From: Streptomyces bluensis
GTDB taxonomy: Bacteria > Actinomycetota > Actinomycetes > Streptomycetales > Streptomycetaceae
DNA: 64,000 nucleotides
Assembly (NCBI RefSeq): GCF_014650715.1
Contig: NZ_BMVM01000003.1
Coordinates: 124,001-188,000, forward strand
Reading direction: 5' to 3'
This document shows positions 55,610 through 63,576 of this stretch, piece after piece. The notes below the pieces were generated by a model. That model saw nothing but the letters and a program-made list of their open reading frames with translations. It was not told the origin of the DNA and made no database searches. Position numbers and translations under genes: made by a program. Position 1 is the stretch's first letter. Each line of letters begins with the position of its first letter.

Positions 55610-55708
55610 CGGCCGAACTTCCTCACCGTGCCTCTAGTGCCCGTTGGGGTACTAGGACGTGTTGCGGGGCCGGGAACCCACGTACGTACGTTCCTCATGC
55701 GCGGCCTC
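55610..55708. other. Short spacer between cpaB and the TadZ-TadE gene
   Basis: A 99-bp gap contains CCACGTACGTACGTTCC near 55679 (ACGTACGT), a motif related to TACGTG repeats in other tad spacers. No gene is recognised. Confidence 0.4.
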
Positions 55709-56422
55709 CTACTTGTCCTCGTCGAGGGTGTACGTACGGTCCGAGGGCGACACGCTGGTGGTGTCGCCGCCCGCGACCAGGGCGAGCCGGACGTGTTCGG
55801 CGAACGACTCGGCGTACGCGACGCGCTGGGCGTCCGCCGTGTCGAGCGCGAAGGTGATGGGGACCGCCTCGGTGGCCGTACGGCGGCGGTCGTTGCTCGA
55901 CTGGTTGGCGTCGAGCGGGGTGAGCTTGCCGACGTCGAGGACGCGTGCGTCGGCGACGATCAGCTTGGACTGGTCGACGCCCTTGTTGTTGTCGGCCTCG
56001 AAGGTGGCGAAGATGTTCACGCGGGAGCCGGGGTTGATCTTCCCGGCCACACCGGTCGACGCGTCGATCATGATCGCGATCTCCTGCTGCCCCGGATCGA
56101 GTTCGGGCCGGTCGACGATCATGTCGGTCTGGAGGAGGGACCCCTTCTCCAGCTTGGTGACGGCGATCTTCCCGCGGATCTCACCGAGGCTCGTGACGGC
56201 CGTGTCCGACAGCCAGCGCTCGGGCATCGACACCTTCTCGAACTGACCCGCCGACAGCTCCTTGTACGGCGCGATGTCGTTCTTCAGGCGGTACGCCGTC
56301 ACCTCCGGCCCGACCTTCGAGTCCACGTCGCGGATCACCGAGAGCACCCCGGCGAACGCGCCGACGGCGCACAGGGCCGAGAGGACCAGCAGGATGACGC
56401 CGCGGCGCTGGCGTGAGTTCAT
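55709..56422 (-). CDS. cpaB: Flp pilus assembly protein CpaB (RcpC/CpaB)
   Basis: A 237-residue membrane protein. One N-terminal helix (GVILLVLSALCAVGAFAGVLSVI) and an SAF-domain (APYKELSAGQFEKVSMPERWLS), then the pilus-assembly domain (EIAIMIDASTGVAGKINPGSRVNIFATFE) and the closing ALVAGGDTTSVSPSDRTYTL. CpaB lies in the periplasm/wall side and is thought to gate or guide pilin assembly. It is the first clear tad gene of the cluster. Confidence 0.93.
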   Translation of the reverse strand: MNSRQRRGVILLVLSALCAVGAFAGVLSVIRDVDSKVGPEVTAYRLKNDIAPYKELSAGQFEKVSMPERWLSDTAVTSLGEIRGKIAVTKLEKGSLLQTDMIVDRPELDPGQQEIAIMIDASTGVAGKINPGSRVNIFATFEADNNKGVDQSKLIVADARVLDVGKLTPLDANQSSNDRRRTATEAVPITFALDTADAQRVAYAESFAEHVRLALVAGGDTTSVSPSDRTYTLDEDK

Positions 56423-56529
56423 GACGCGGACAACCTCGATCGGGGGCGGGGGGTGGACGGGGTCGAGCTGGGTCGAGCGGCCTTGCGCGCTATGGAAGTT
56501 GTCTTGCTATGGAGTTGTACGGAGGTGAC

Positions 56530-57450
56530 TCATGTGGCGCCCGGGGGAAGCGCCCGCATGGCCGACCGCTGAACGGCCGGTAAAGACGTCGTCAATGGTG
56601 CCGAGCAGAATCCGCAGCGGTCGCCGATGAGTTCGAGCCCGCACCAGTGGCAGGTCTCCCGGCGTACGGACGAGACGAGCTGGTAGAGCACGGACACGTC
56701 GTACAGTCCGGCGGCGAACTCGACGAGCTTCCCCGTCCCCCACCAGCGGGCGGACTCCGCGGGCAGCGGCACGGTGGCCACGCCCTGCACCTGCCAGGCG
56801 GGCGCGAGCGTCGAGGTGACCCAGTCGGAGGGCGGCTGCGGCCCGTTGGCCACCAGCAGCCGTGTCCCGAACTCGGGCCCGGCGAGCTCCTCCTGGCCGA
56901 GGCGGACGAGTTGGGGCCGCGGATTGGCCAGTACGGCGAACTGGGCGCCCGGCACCCACGACTTGGCGTGGGACTTCAGGGACACCGGCACCCGGTCGAG
57001 CTTGGTGACGGAGCCGAGGAGGGCGCCGGCGTAGATGTAGTGGGCGAGGAGGCGTGCGGAGGAGGCCAGCACGCCCGGACTGAAGTCGCACACGGACAAC
57101 TGCCGTAACTGCTGGGACAGCAGGGCGATCCCGAGCGGCGGCAGATCGATCCCGAGCAGGGCGATCCGGTCGCTTTCGAGTACGGAGCGCACGGCGTGCA
57201 GCCGCTGGGCGACGGACTTCCCTGCGGCCCCGGCAGCCCCGGCGGTCCCCGTGGCCCCGGTGTTCCCGGCGGAGGCCGAGTAGAGAGCGATCACATACCC
57301 GTGCTGCTCGATGAGAGCGTGCATCCCGAGGAGGGAACTCTCCAGCGTGTCCTGCGGCTGGACGGAGGCGGGCGGGGTCTGCCGGTCGTGCGGCGGGAGC
57401 ACCAGATCGGGACTGGTGACGGCTATCGCGGTCGGCACGCTGGACACCAC
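56530..57450 (-). CDS. Conserved hypothetical with C-terminal zinc-ribbon
   Basis: A 306-residue protein I do not recognise. The middle has a Gly/Ala/Thr stretch (NTGATGTAGAAGAAG) and a helical GIDLPPLGIALLSQQL. The last 50 residues have CHWCGLELIGDRCGFC, four cysteines typical of a zinc ribbon. It is upstream of cpaB on the same strand with a 107-bp gap, so it may be the first gene of the tad transcript or an independent unit. A WTP-like aromatic pattern (VPLPAESARWWGTGKLVEFAAGLYDVSVLYQL) is the best conserved-looking part. Confidence 0.6.
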   Translation of the reverse strand: MVSSVPTAIAVTSPDLVLPPHDRQTPPASVQPQDTLESSLLGMHALIEQHGYVIALYSASAGNTGATGTAGAAGAAGKSVAQRLHAVRSVLESDRIALLGIDLPPLGIALLSQQLRQLSVCDFSPGVLASSARLLAHYIYAGALLGSVTKLDRVPVSLKSHAKSWVPGAQFAVLANPRPQLVRLGQEELAGPEFGTRLLVANGPQPPSDWVTSTLAPAWQVQGVATVPLPAESARWWGTGKLVEFAAGLYDVSVLYQLVSSVRRETCHWCGLELIGDRCGFCSAPLTTSLPAVQRSAMRALPPGAT

Positions 57451-57772
57451 CCCGTTCTGACTGCGGCGGGGTGATCGACCACCGCCTCAGACCGCCCCTG
57501 TGACGTCCTCCGACGCCGCCGTTCTGCATCCTCTTGCACAGCACCATATCCACGGCATGGCCCGCTCAACACCGAATCTCCTTGATCGACTCACGGATGG
57601 TACGGCGAGTCCCACACACGGTGAGACGCATATGCCCCAACTACGCACGGACGTACGGGGATTGAGGCCGAACGAGGAACCTTGACAATCCAATTGGTCT
57701 GGACCAAATTGTAGGTTCAGCGGTGGCCACCCTCACGGATTCCCCCACATCCACTCCCCACGGGAGGCATCA
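57451..57772. other. Divergent promoter region with dre site
   Basis: 322 bp between the minus-strand hypothetical and the chitinase. AT-richer around 57680-57720. It contains TTGACA at 57682 with a dyad overlapping the spacer. It probably holds the chitinase promoter and, on the other strand, a promoter for the tad-side gene. Confidence 0.55.
57694..57707. promoter_or_regulatory. Probable DasR operator (dre) of the chitinase gene
   Basis: TTGGTC-TG-GACCAA is a perfect 6-bp dyad, 66 bp before the chitinase GTG. It agrees at 13 of 16 positions with the dre pattern A(C/T)TGGTCTAGACCA(G/C)T as I recall it. DasR is the GlcNAc-responsive GntR repressor that controls chitinases in streptomycetes. 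A TTGACA -35-like hexamer lies just upstream. Confidence 0.75.
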
Positions 57773-58840
57773 GTGCACCGCGTACCAGGCATGCCCCGAC
57801 GCGCACAGCGGACCTGGGCGGGAGCCCTCGCCGCCGTCCTCGCCACGGCCGGCCTCGCCCTCACCGGCCCCAGCCAGGCGTCGGCCGCCAACGTCGACAA
57901 CACCACGAATGCCACGAACGCCACGAACACCACGAGCCCGGGTGGCGGCAGCGCACTCCCCAAGCACGCCGTGACCGGCTACTGGCAGAACTTCAACAAC
58001 GGCGCGACGGTCCAGCGCATCGCGGACGTCCCGTCCCAGTACGACATCATCGCGGTGGCCTTCGCCGACGCGACCACGACACCGGGCGCCGTGACCTTCA
58101 ACCTGGACTCGGCGGGCCTGGGCGGCTACACGGTCGACCAGTTCAAGGCCGACATCAGGGCCAAGCAGGCGGCGGGCAAGAAGGTCATCATCTCGGTCGG
58201 CGGCGAACGCGGAACCGTGTCCGTCAACGACTCGGCCTCGGCCACGAACTTCGCGGACTCGCTCTCTTCCCTGATGCAGACGTACGGCTTCGACGGCGTC
58301 GACATCGACCTGGAGAACGGCCTCAACGCGACCTACATGACGCAGGCGTTGCGGTCGCTGTCGGCGAAGGCGGGCCCGTCGCTCGTGCTCACGATGGCGC
58401 CGCAGACCATCGACATGCAGTCGACGTCGAACTCCTACTTCCAGACCGCGCTGAACGTGAAGGACATCCTGACGGTCGTCAACATGCAGTACTACAACAG
58501 CGGTTCCATGCTGGGCTGCGACGGCAAGGTCTACAGCCAGGGGTCGGTCGACTTCCTGACCGCCCTGGCCTGCATCCAGTTGGAGGGCGGCCTGGCCCCG
58601 TCCCAGGTGGGCCTGGGCCTTCCGGCGTCGACCCGGGGAGCGGGCAGCGGTTACGTGGACCCCTCCGTGGTGAACAACGCGCTGGACTGTCTGACCCGGG
58701 GAACGAACTGCGGCTCCTTCAAGCCTTCGCGCACGTACCCGGACCTGCGCGGCGCCATGACGTGGTCGACGAACTGGGACGCCACGGCGGGCAACGCCTG
58801 GTCGAACGCGGTGGGGCCGAAGGTGCACGGGTTGCCGTAA
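57773..58840 (+). CDS. Secreted GH18 chitinase
   Basis: A 355-residue exported enzyme started at GTG 57773 with GGGAGG 5 bases upstream. The signal peptide ends at ASA (about 39) and is followed by an Asn/Thr repeat linker (NTTNATNATN). The GH18 domain starts VTGYWQNF, and the catalytic motif DGVDIDLE (174-181) has proton-donor Glu181. SVGG (141-144) and QYYNSG are also present. No carbohydrate-binding module is fused, so this is a short bacterial endochitinase. It degrades chitin for carbon and nitrogen. A dre operator precedes it. Confidence 0.96.
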   Translation: MHRVPGMPRRAQRTWAGALAAVLATAGLALTGPSQASAANVDNTTNATNATNTTSPGGGSALPKHAVTGYWQNFNNGATVQRIADVPSQYDIIAVAFADATTTPGAVTFNLDSAGLGGYTVDQFKADIRAKQAAGKKVIISVGGERGTVSVNDSASATNFADSLSSLMQTYGFDGVDIDLENGLNATYMTQALRSLSAKAGPSLVLTMAPQTIDMQSTSNSYFQTALNVKDILTVVNMQYYNSGSMLGCDGKVYSQGSVDFLTALACIQLEGGLAPSQVGLGLPASTRGAGSGYVDPSVVNNALDCLTRGTNCGSFKPSRTYPDLRGAMTWSTNWDATAGNAWSNAVGPKVHGLP

Positions 58841-58865
58841 CGCCGTAACGCCGTAGTGCTGTAGC

Positions 58866-58943
58866 GGCGCCAAGTGACACCCCGCACCCCCGCGCCCCGG
58901 TCCGGAAACCGGGGCGCGGGGGTGCGGGGTGTCACTTGGCGCC
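58866..58943. terminator. Perfect 36-bp inverted repeat between convergent genes
   Basis: Arms 58866-58901 and 58908-58943 are exactly complementary around a 6-base loop (CCGGAA). The stem overlaps the last four codons of the convergent CU044_5270-family gene (its stop complement is 58932-58934). It is far longer than a usual bacterial terminator and symmetric for both strands. Confidence 0.9.
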
Positions 58944-59957
58944 AGCCCCCGGACGCTGGCGGTACTCGTCGACGACGGCTCGCTGCAGGATGGCGGACTC
59001 CTCCAGGACCGTTCCCTTCCTGCCCATCTGACTGTCCTTCGTCAGGTAGGTGCGTTCACCGAGGTAGGCGAGGGTGTCACGGTCGAAGATCCACTCGGTG
59101 GCCCAGGAGGACCGCTTGTCGACGCGCCGGATAGCGACACCGTGCCGGCCCGCCGGATCCACCGCGTCCTCGACCCGCTTCACCCCGGGGAGCTTCGCCG
59201 CGGCCCCGTACAGCGCGGCGGCGGTCCGCGGTGGCATGACCTTGCCCAGCAGTTCCCCGATCTTGTCGAAGACGACCTGCGCTTTCTCCTTGTCCTTCTC
59301 CTGGCCCTGCGCCTTCCTGGTCAGGCGGTAGAGCTCGTCGAGCAGTTCGTCCGGATCGGTGGGCAGGGAGGCCAGCCACTGGTACGTGGGGCGGTCGATG
59401 CCCGCCGGGGTGCCGGGCGAGCCGGGCGGCAGCAGTTCCCTGAGCGGGGAGTAGCCGCCGCCCTCGTAGAACAGGGCCAGCTGTTTCACCGGCCCCGGCT
59501 CCTGCGACCACCACGCCTCCCGCTCGGTCAGCCGCCCCGGCTCGTAGGAGCCGTCCTCCTGGTACTCCGCCCCGGCGTCCATGCTCTTGATGTAGACGAG
59601 CTGGTCGTCGCGCACCGGGGTGACCTCCGTCCTCGCGGCGACATCGGCGATGCGGTCGAGCAGGACCACGGCCGTCTCGCCGTCGGACGGTTCGACCCCG
59701 TAGCCGGAGTCCATGGTCGTGACAAGGCCGACGGTCAGCGCCCCGGCCAGCGCGAGGGCCGCGGTGGGCATCCACACGGCCGGGCGCAGCAGCCACGGGC
59801 GAGTGGGGCGGCTCTGTGAGGCGGAAGCGGTGGCGGGTGTCCGGTCGTCGTCGATGAGCTGCATCAAACGGTCCTTGTGGTGGGAGTGGCGACCAGCAGG
59901 GAGGTCCCGTTCGGGCAGGGCCGGGAGCAGCCGGGCCAATTCCTCGCGCTCCGTCAT
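58932..59957 (-). CDS. CU044_5270-family membrane protein
   Basis: A 341-residue protein. A cytoplasmic N-terminus (MTEREELARLLPALPERDL) is followed by one transmembrane helix (VWMPTAALALAGALTVGLV, about 60-80). The extracytoplasmic part contains LVYIKSMDAGAE, EAWWSQEPG, YQWLASLPTDPDELLDELYR and GVAIRRVDKRSSWATEWIFD, recognised from the actinobacterial CU044_5270 family. It overlaps the sigma-factor stop by four bases, so it likely acts as the membrane partner or anti-sigma-like regulator of it. Its last codons lie in the 36-bp terminator stem. Confidence 0.85.
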   Translation of the reverse strand: MTEREELARLLPALPERDLPAGRHSHHKDRLMQLIDDDRTPATASASQSRPTRPWLLRPAVWMPTAALALAGALTVGLVTTMDSGYGVEPSDGETAVVLLDRIADVAARTEVTPVRDDQLVYIKSMDAGAEYQEDGSYEPGRLTEREAWWSQEPGPVKQLALFYEGGGYSPLRELLPPGSPGTPAGIDRPTYQWLASLPTDPDELLDELYRLTRKAQGQEKDKEKAQVVFDKIGELLGKVMPPRTAAALYGAAAKLPGVKRVEDAVDPAGRHGVAIRRVDKRSSWATEWIFDRDTLAYLGERTYLTKDSQMGRKGTVLEESAILQRAVVDEYRQRPGAGAK

Positions 59958-60616
59958 CGAGGTCCCTCCTGAATCTCCTGCAGTGGAAGGGCCGCGAACG
60001 CGGCCTCACTGGGTATCTCTCCGCGACGACGCGCCAGTTCCATATCTTTTGGGAGGTTTCCTTCCTTCGTTTTCCTGAGCTGCTCGTCCGTCAGCCGAAG
60101 CAGCCGGGCCCGCGCCCGGGACAGCCGCGAGCGCACGGTTCCCACCGGGACACCCAGGGCCTGGGCCGCCTGCGCGTAATCCAGCCCGGACCACACGCAC
60201 AACGCCAGCACCTCCCGCTCGCCGCGCCGCAGGCGGTCGTACACCTGCCGTACGGCGGCCAGCCGGCGGGCGTCGTCCAGGCGCCCGGCCGCCTCCTCGG
60301 CGAAGTCCCCCACCGCGTCCGGCGCCGGGCGGCGGGCCAGGAAGGCCAGGCGGCGGCCGAGGCCCCGGTTGGCGTTGCGGGACTTGTTGGTCGCCATGCC
60401 CAGCAGCCACGGCTTCAGCGAGCCGCCGTCCGGCTCCAGTTGCTCCCGGGTGCGCCAGGCGTCGAGGAACGTGTCCGCCATCACCTCCTCGGCGGTCGAC
60501 CAGTCGCCGGTCAGCCGGAAGGCGTGGTTGTAGACGGTGCGCGCGTACTCCTCGTAGATCTCCGCGAACGCCTCCCGGTCACCCGCCCGTATCCGCGCGC
60601 GCAAGCGATCACTCAT
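59954..60616 (-). CDS. ECF-type RNA polymerase sigma factor
   Basis: A 220-residue ECF sigma factor started at MSDRLRARIRAGDR (complement 60614-60616). Region 2 is about 14-85 (FAEIYEEYARTVYNHAFRLTG, AEEVMADTFLDAWR, LKPWLLGMATNKSRN). Region 4 is about 125-185 (LRRGEREVLALCVWSGLDYAQAAQALGVPVGTVRSRLSRAR). The C-terminal 35 residues are extra and basic/acidic. The ATGA overlap with the membrane protein marks a sigma/regulator pair. Its target promoters are not identifiable from this window. Confidence 0.95.
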   Translation of the reverse strand: MSDRLRARIRAGDREAFAEIYEEYARTVYNHAFRLTGDWSTAEEVMADTFLDAWRTREQLEPDGGSLKPWLLGMATNKSRNANRGLGRRLAFLARRPAPDAVGDFAEEAAGRLDDARRLAAVRQVYDRLRRGEREVLALCVWSGLDYAQAAQALGVPVGTVRSRLSRARARLLRLTDEQLRKTKEGNLPKDMELARRRGEIPSEAAFAALPLQEIQEGPR

Positions 60617-60720
60617 GTCCTGTCCACCATCCACCTCGTACACCTCACACCCTGGGCTCTCCGCCAGGTGGGGGTGGTTCCGGTGACGTGCGCCACAGGG
60701 GGGAGCGGCGTGCGGCGGGC

Positions 60721-61986
60721 CTACCGGAAGGGGATGTTGAGCCAGGGGCTGCCGGGCTCGGACATCAGGATCCGGTGGACAGTGACCATGTCCCCGTACC
60801 AGTCCCCGAACTCCTCGTCGTCGAAGTGCAGGCAGCGGCCGAGGATGTAGCCGACGGAGAAGTCCTGCCAGGACTTGTACGAGCGTGCCGCACTGCGCCC
60901 GGCTTCGACGACGGCCGCCTCGGCCTCCGCCAGGTCGCAGTAGCGGGCCCCCAGACCCCAGCGCGCCATGTTCGAGGCCCGCCCGAGATCCCAGGCATCG
61001 ACGGAGGAGATGTAGCGGTTCTCCTCCAGTACGCCGTCCGCCCGCATCCGCGCCTCGTAGCGCGTGATGCGGCCGATGAGGTGCTGGACACCCTTGATGC
61101 GCGCTTCGGTCTCGGCCTGGGGGACGGGCGAGGTCCTGGTGACGCCGTCCGGGGTGATGACGGTCTCGCCTTCCGCCCGATTGCGCAGGACTCGGGCGGC
61201 GGCGTCGCGCCAGTAGGCGGTGTCGACATAGCCTCCGAAGTCACGGGCGATGGTGCGGCGCAGGCCGAGCGCGAACTCCCAGACGGAGTTGGCCATGTCG
61301 GTCGCCAGCAGGGCACGCTGCTGCGCCTGCCACTCCTGGTGGCTGGTGACCCCCCACCACTCCCGCAGCATTTGGCGCTCGGCGGGATAGCCCTGGCCGT
61401 GGTAGGCCATGGCGTTCCAGGGAAGTCCCTGGTGAACGAAGAGAAGGGCACCGCAGGCCAGCCCGTGGGCCACGGGTCCGTGCAGCGGAGCCCCCACGCG
61501 CAGCGTCCGCAGCTCTGTCCGGTACGACGGGAAGCCCGCCCGCTCGGAATGCTGCGCCCAGACCGCGGAATGCGGCGGCGCGGAAGGGAGGAACGCCTCG
61601 CACGGACTACCGGGATTGACCACGATCATCGGCGGATCGGTGGGCGCCCAGACCCGCGCGAACCACGCGAGGTCGTTCCAGTCGAACACGCGATGCGGTT
61701 CGGGCGCGGGAAGCATCCCCTCGGTGTAGACCGCCCAGACGGCACCTCCGGCTACCCGAGGATCGTGCCCGAACACGACATGGGTGTTACTGGGCGTGGC
61801 ATCCGCCTTGTCCCGCCGTATCTCGAAGTACACCCGGTTCCGCGCGAGCGTGTCGAAGTACGCCGCCCAGTCCTCGCGCGACTTCGCCTCGAACAACTGC
61901 CGCTCGACTTCCGTCGGCGGCGTCCAGGCAGGTGGCGCGGGCGGCCCGAAACCTGCGGGCGGTGGCCCGAACGACATGTTTTCCAT
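60721..61986 (-). CDS. DUF1266-domain protein
   Basis: A 421-residue protein. A Pro-rich start (FGPPPAGFGPPAPPAWTPP) is followed by an N-terminal SseB-like or PPE-like segment (EAKSREDWAAYFDTLARNRVYF). The C-terminal half matches DUF1266 (GVTSHQEWQAQQRALLATDMANSVWEF, LSAWDLGRASNMARWGLGARYC, SWQDFSVGYILGRCLHFDDEEFGDWYGDMV). DUF1266 proteins have no agreed function and are often near polymorphic-toxin loci. It is monocistronic. Confidence 0.85.
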   Translation of the reverse strand: MENMSFGPPPAGFGPPAPPAWTPPTEVERQLFEAKSREDWAAYFDTLARNRVYFEIRRDKADATPSNTHVVFGHDPRVAGGAVWAVYTEGMLPAPEPHRVFDWNDLAWFARVWAPTDPPMIVVNPGSPCEAFLPSAPPHSAVWAQHSERAGFPSYRTELRTLRVGAPLHGPVAHGLACGALLFVHQGLPWNAMAYHGQGYPAERQMLREWWGVTSHQEWQAQQRALLATDMANSVWEFALGLRRTIARDFGGYVDTAYWRDAAARVLRNRAEGETVITPDGVTRTSPVPQAETEARIKGVQHLIGRITRYEARMRADGVLEENRYISSVDAWDLGRASNMARWGLGARYCDLAEAEAAVVEAGRSAARSYKSWQDFSVGYILGRCLHFDDEEFGDWYGDMVTVHRILMSEPGSPWLNIPFR

Positions 61987-62031
61987 TTCTCATCGAGGAC
62001 GGAGGGGGCCCTGTCATTCGGCTCACTCGGC

Positions 62032-62469
62032 TCACTCGGCGACGATCTCGGCCCAGACCATCAGACCGCTGCCGGTTCTCCGGGTCCCCCAACGGTCGGC
62101 CAGCGCGTCCGTGATCAGAAGCCCACGCCCGTGCTCCCCCTCCAGGTCGGACGACGTTCTCGGCGTGGCCACCTGCACATGACCGCGCCCCTCGTCGATC
62201 ACGCCGATCGTAACCGCTCCCGCGCTGTGGGCGAAGGTCACTGTAATGGTGCCGCTGTCACTGTGTTCCAGGGCGTTCGCGACCAGCTCTCCGGCAATCG
62301 TCTCCAGGTCGTCCACCGTTCGGCGGGACAGCCCCCACGAGTGGGCGGTGTCCCGCACGTAGCGCCCGGCGGCGGGCGCGGAGGCGAGGTCGCGGCCGGG
62401 GAAGGTGAGCAGGGCGTACGCGTGGTGCTGGCTGCCGCGAGACAGGAGATCTTCCGATGACCGATGCAT
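62032..62469 (-). CDS. RsbW-like ATP-binding protein
   Basis: A 145-residue GHKL ATPase started at MHRSSEDLLSRG (complement 62467-62469); an ATG at 62496 is possible. N box: GELVANALEHSDSG. G box: EGEHGRGLLITDALADRWG. It is the second such orphan in the window. Its start overlaps the divergent DUF397 start by 13 bp, so the two cannot have conventional independent 5' UTRs. Confidence 0.9.
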   Translation of the reverse strand: MHRSSEDLLSRGSQHHAYALLTFPGRDLASAPAAGRYVRDTAHSWGLSRRTVDDLETIAGELVANALEHSDSGTITVTFAHSAGAVTIGVIDEGRGHVQVATPRTSSDLEGEHGRGLLITDALADRWGTRRTGSGLMVWAEIVAE

Positions 62470-62681
62470 CAACCGCCGTCCGTCCCTCGCCCGCAACCTG
62501 GCTCAAGAGCAGCTATAGCGCGGCCAACAATGAGTGCGTCGAGATCGTTTTCCACGACGAACTCGCGTCCATACGCGACTCGAAAGCCCCTCAGCGAGGC
62601 ATGCTGACCGTGGCCAGGAATGCCTTTGCCGCCTTCACCGAGAGAGTGAAGGCACGAGAGGACATACACGAAGTGCTATGA
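62457..62681 (+). CDS. DUF397 protein
   Basis: A 74-residue DUF397 protein. Hallmarks: ATWLKSSYSAANNECVEIV and LASIRDSKAPQRGMLTVARNAFAAFTERV. A strong AGGAG lies 9 bases before the ATG. Unusually, it is not paired with a helix-turn-helix gene but is divergent from an RsbW-like ATPase, with overlapping start codons. A 13-bp inverted repeat with the same ATTGGCA core as the 24-kb element lies 93 bp after the stop. Confidence 0.9.
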   Translation: MTDASTAVRPSPATWLKSSYSAANNECVEIVFHDELASIRDSKAPQRGMLTVARNAFAAFTERVKAREDIHEVL

Positions 62682-62890
62682 CTCCTGGGACCTCCAAGCG
62701 GTGGTTCACACGGCGCTACGGACGCACAGCCGATAAGCAGGTTCTTCGGAGTTATGCGGTGGGATCAGTCGCCGGATTGGCAGATTTAAGTCACTCTCGA
62801 CCTCTTCACAGCCGTCGAAGCGCTGTCCCAAATCTGCCAATCACCGCCCTCGGAGAGTCGCAACCTCGATTGCGACGATCCGCGCACCAC
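62682..62890. other. Intergenic region after DUF397 containing a hairpin
   Basis: GC falls here. It contains the 13-bp dyad listed next and no recognisable gene. Confidence 0.5.
62775..62842. repeat. 13-bp inverted repeat with ATTGGCA core
   Basis: GATTGGCAGATTT (62775-62787) pairs exactly with AAATCTGCCAATC (62830-62842), with a 42-base loop. The ATTGGCA/TGCCAAT core is shared with the centre of the 24-kb element, which also lies next to a DUF397 gene. Confidence 0.7.
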
Positions 62891-63171
62891 TCAAGCTTCC
62901 AGACTCACCATTTTCACGTACTGGACAGGGGCTCCGAGAACTTCAACGGTGAATTCACAGAGGACAGGGGGAGCAGACTTCATCTCAGAGCGATTCCGGA
63001 GACGTTCGGACTCTGCTTCCAGGCTTTCGGTGCTGTGCATCATTTAGCTAATGGTCAACCTTCCTGGAAGGCATGCTTCGGGTCGTCTGGCGTGGCGGAC
63101 ATGCCCCGCCACTGCAGACCGAGCCAGCGCGCTTCAACTATGACTGCGATCTTGCCCCTCACGGTGCTCAC
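62891..63171 (-). pseudogene. Two small adjacent frames, possibly one broken gene
   Basis: On the minus strand a 38-codon frame (63171-63055, GTG start, MSTVRGKIAVIVEARWLGLQ) is followed 14 bases later in another frame by a 49-codon frame (63040-62891, MHSTESLEAESERLRNRS, ending VEVLGAPVQYVKMVSLEA). Both look protein-like despite being too short to be convincing. A single ancestral gene split by a frameshift is one explanation. Small separate toxin-locus proteins is another. Confidence 0.35.
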
Positions 63172-63303
63172 TTGAAACGACTCAGCCTTTCGGGATCGGG
63201 AATCCCTGAAGGCATTGCATGATCAACTCAAGATCCTCCGCGTATCACTACATGATCAGCACCTACCGCAATTGTGCGACCGGAAGTAGTGGCCACCTTG
63301 CGG

Positions 63304-63576
63304 CTATTCATCACCGCGGCGAAGCCGTCGGGCGTTCTCGATGTCACGGCTGAGTGCGCTCAACCGTGGCGGGGTCCGTGAAGCATCAAGCACCACCACA
63401 CGGAGGTGGTCGCCGACCTTCGGAGGCTCCACCTCCTCCGACCACCAAGAAGGGTGCTTGACTTGGTCGACGAATCCCTCCTCGCCGTTGATGTCTACTC
63501 GCGCGCCCACCGTGGCTACACCTGTGACTACGGCATCGAATACTTGATGGTCCTGAGCCATCCCGTCACCCACCAT
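63304..63576 (-). CDS. Small S1/OB-fold-like protein
   Basis: A 90-residue protein; ATG at 63576 overlaps the upstream stop, and ATG at 63561 (MAQDHQVFDAV) is an alternative. The body VFDAVVTGVATVGARVDINGEEGFVD, then PKVGDHLRVVVLDASRTPPRLSAL, has the strand pattern of an S1/OB fold. The function is unknown. It is read from the same transcript as the gene upstream (11-bp overlap). Its place next to an RHS tip suggests an immunity-locus role, which is inference. Confidence 0.65.
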   Translation of the reverse strand: MVGDGMAQDHQVFDAVVTGVATVGARVDINGEEGFVDQVKHPSWWSEEVEPPKVGDHLRVVVLDASRTPPRLSALSRDIENARRLRRGDE

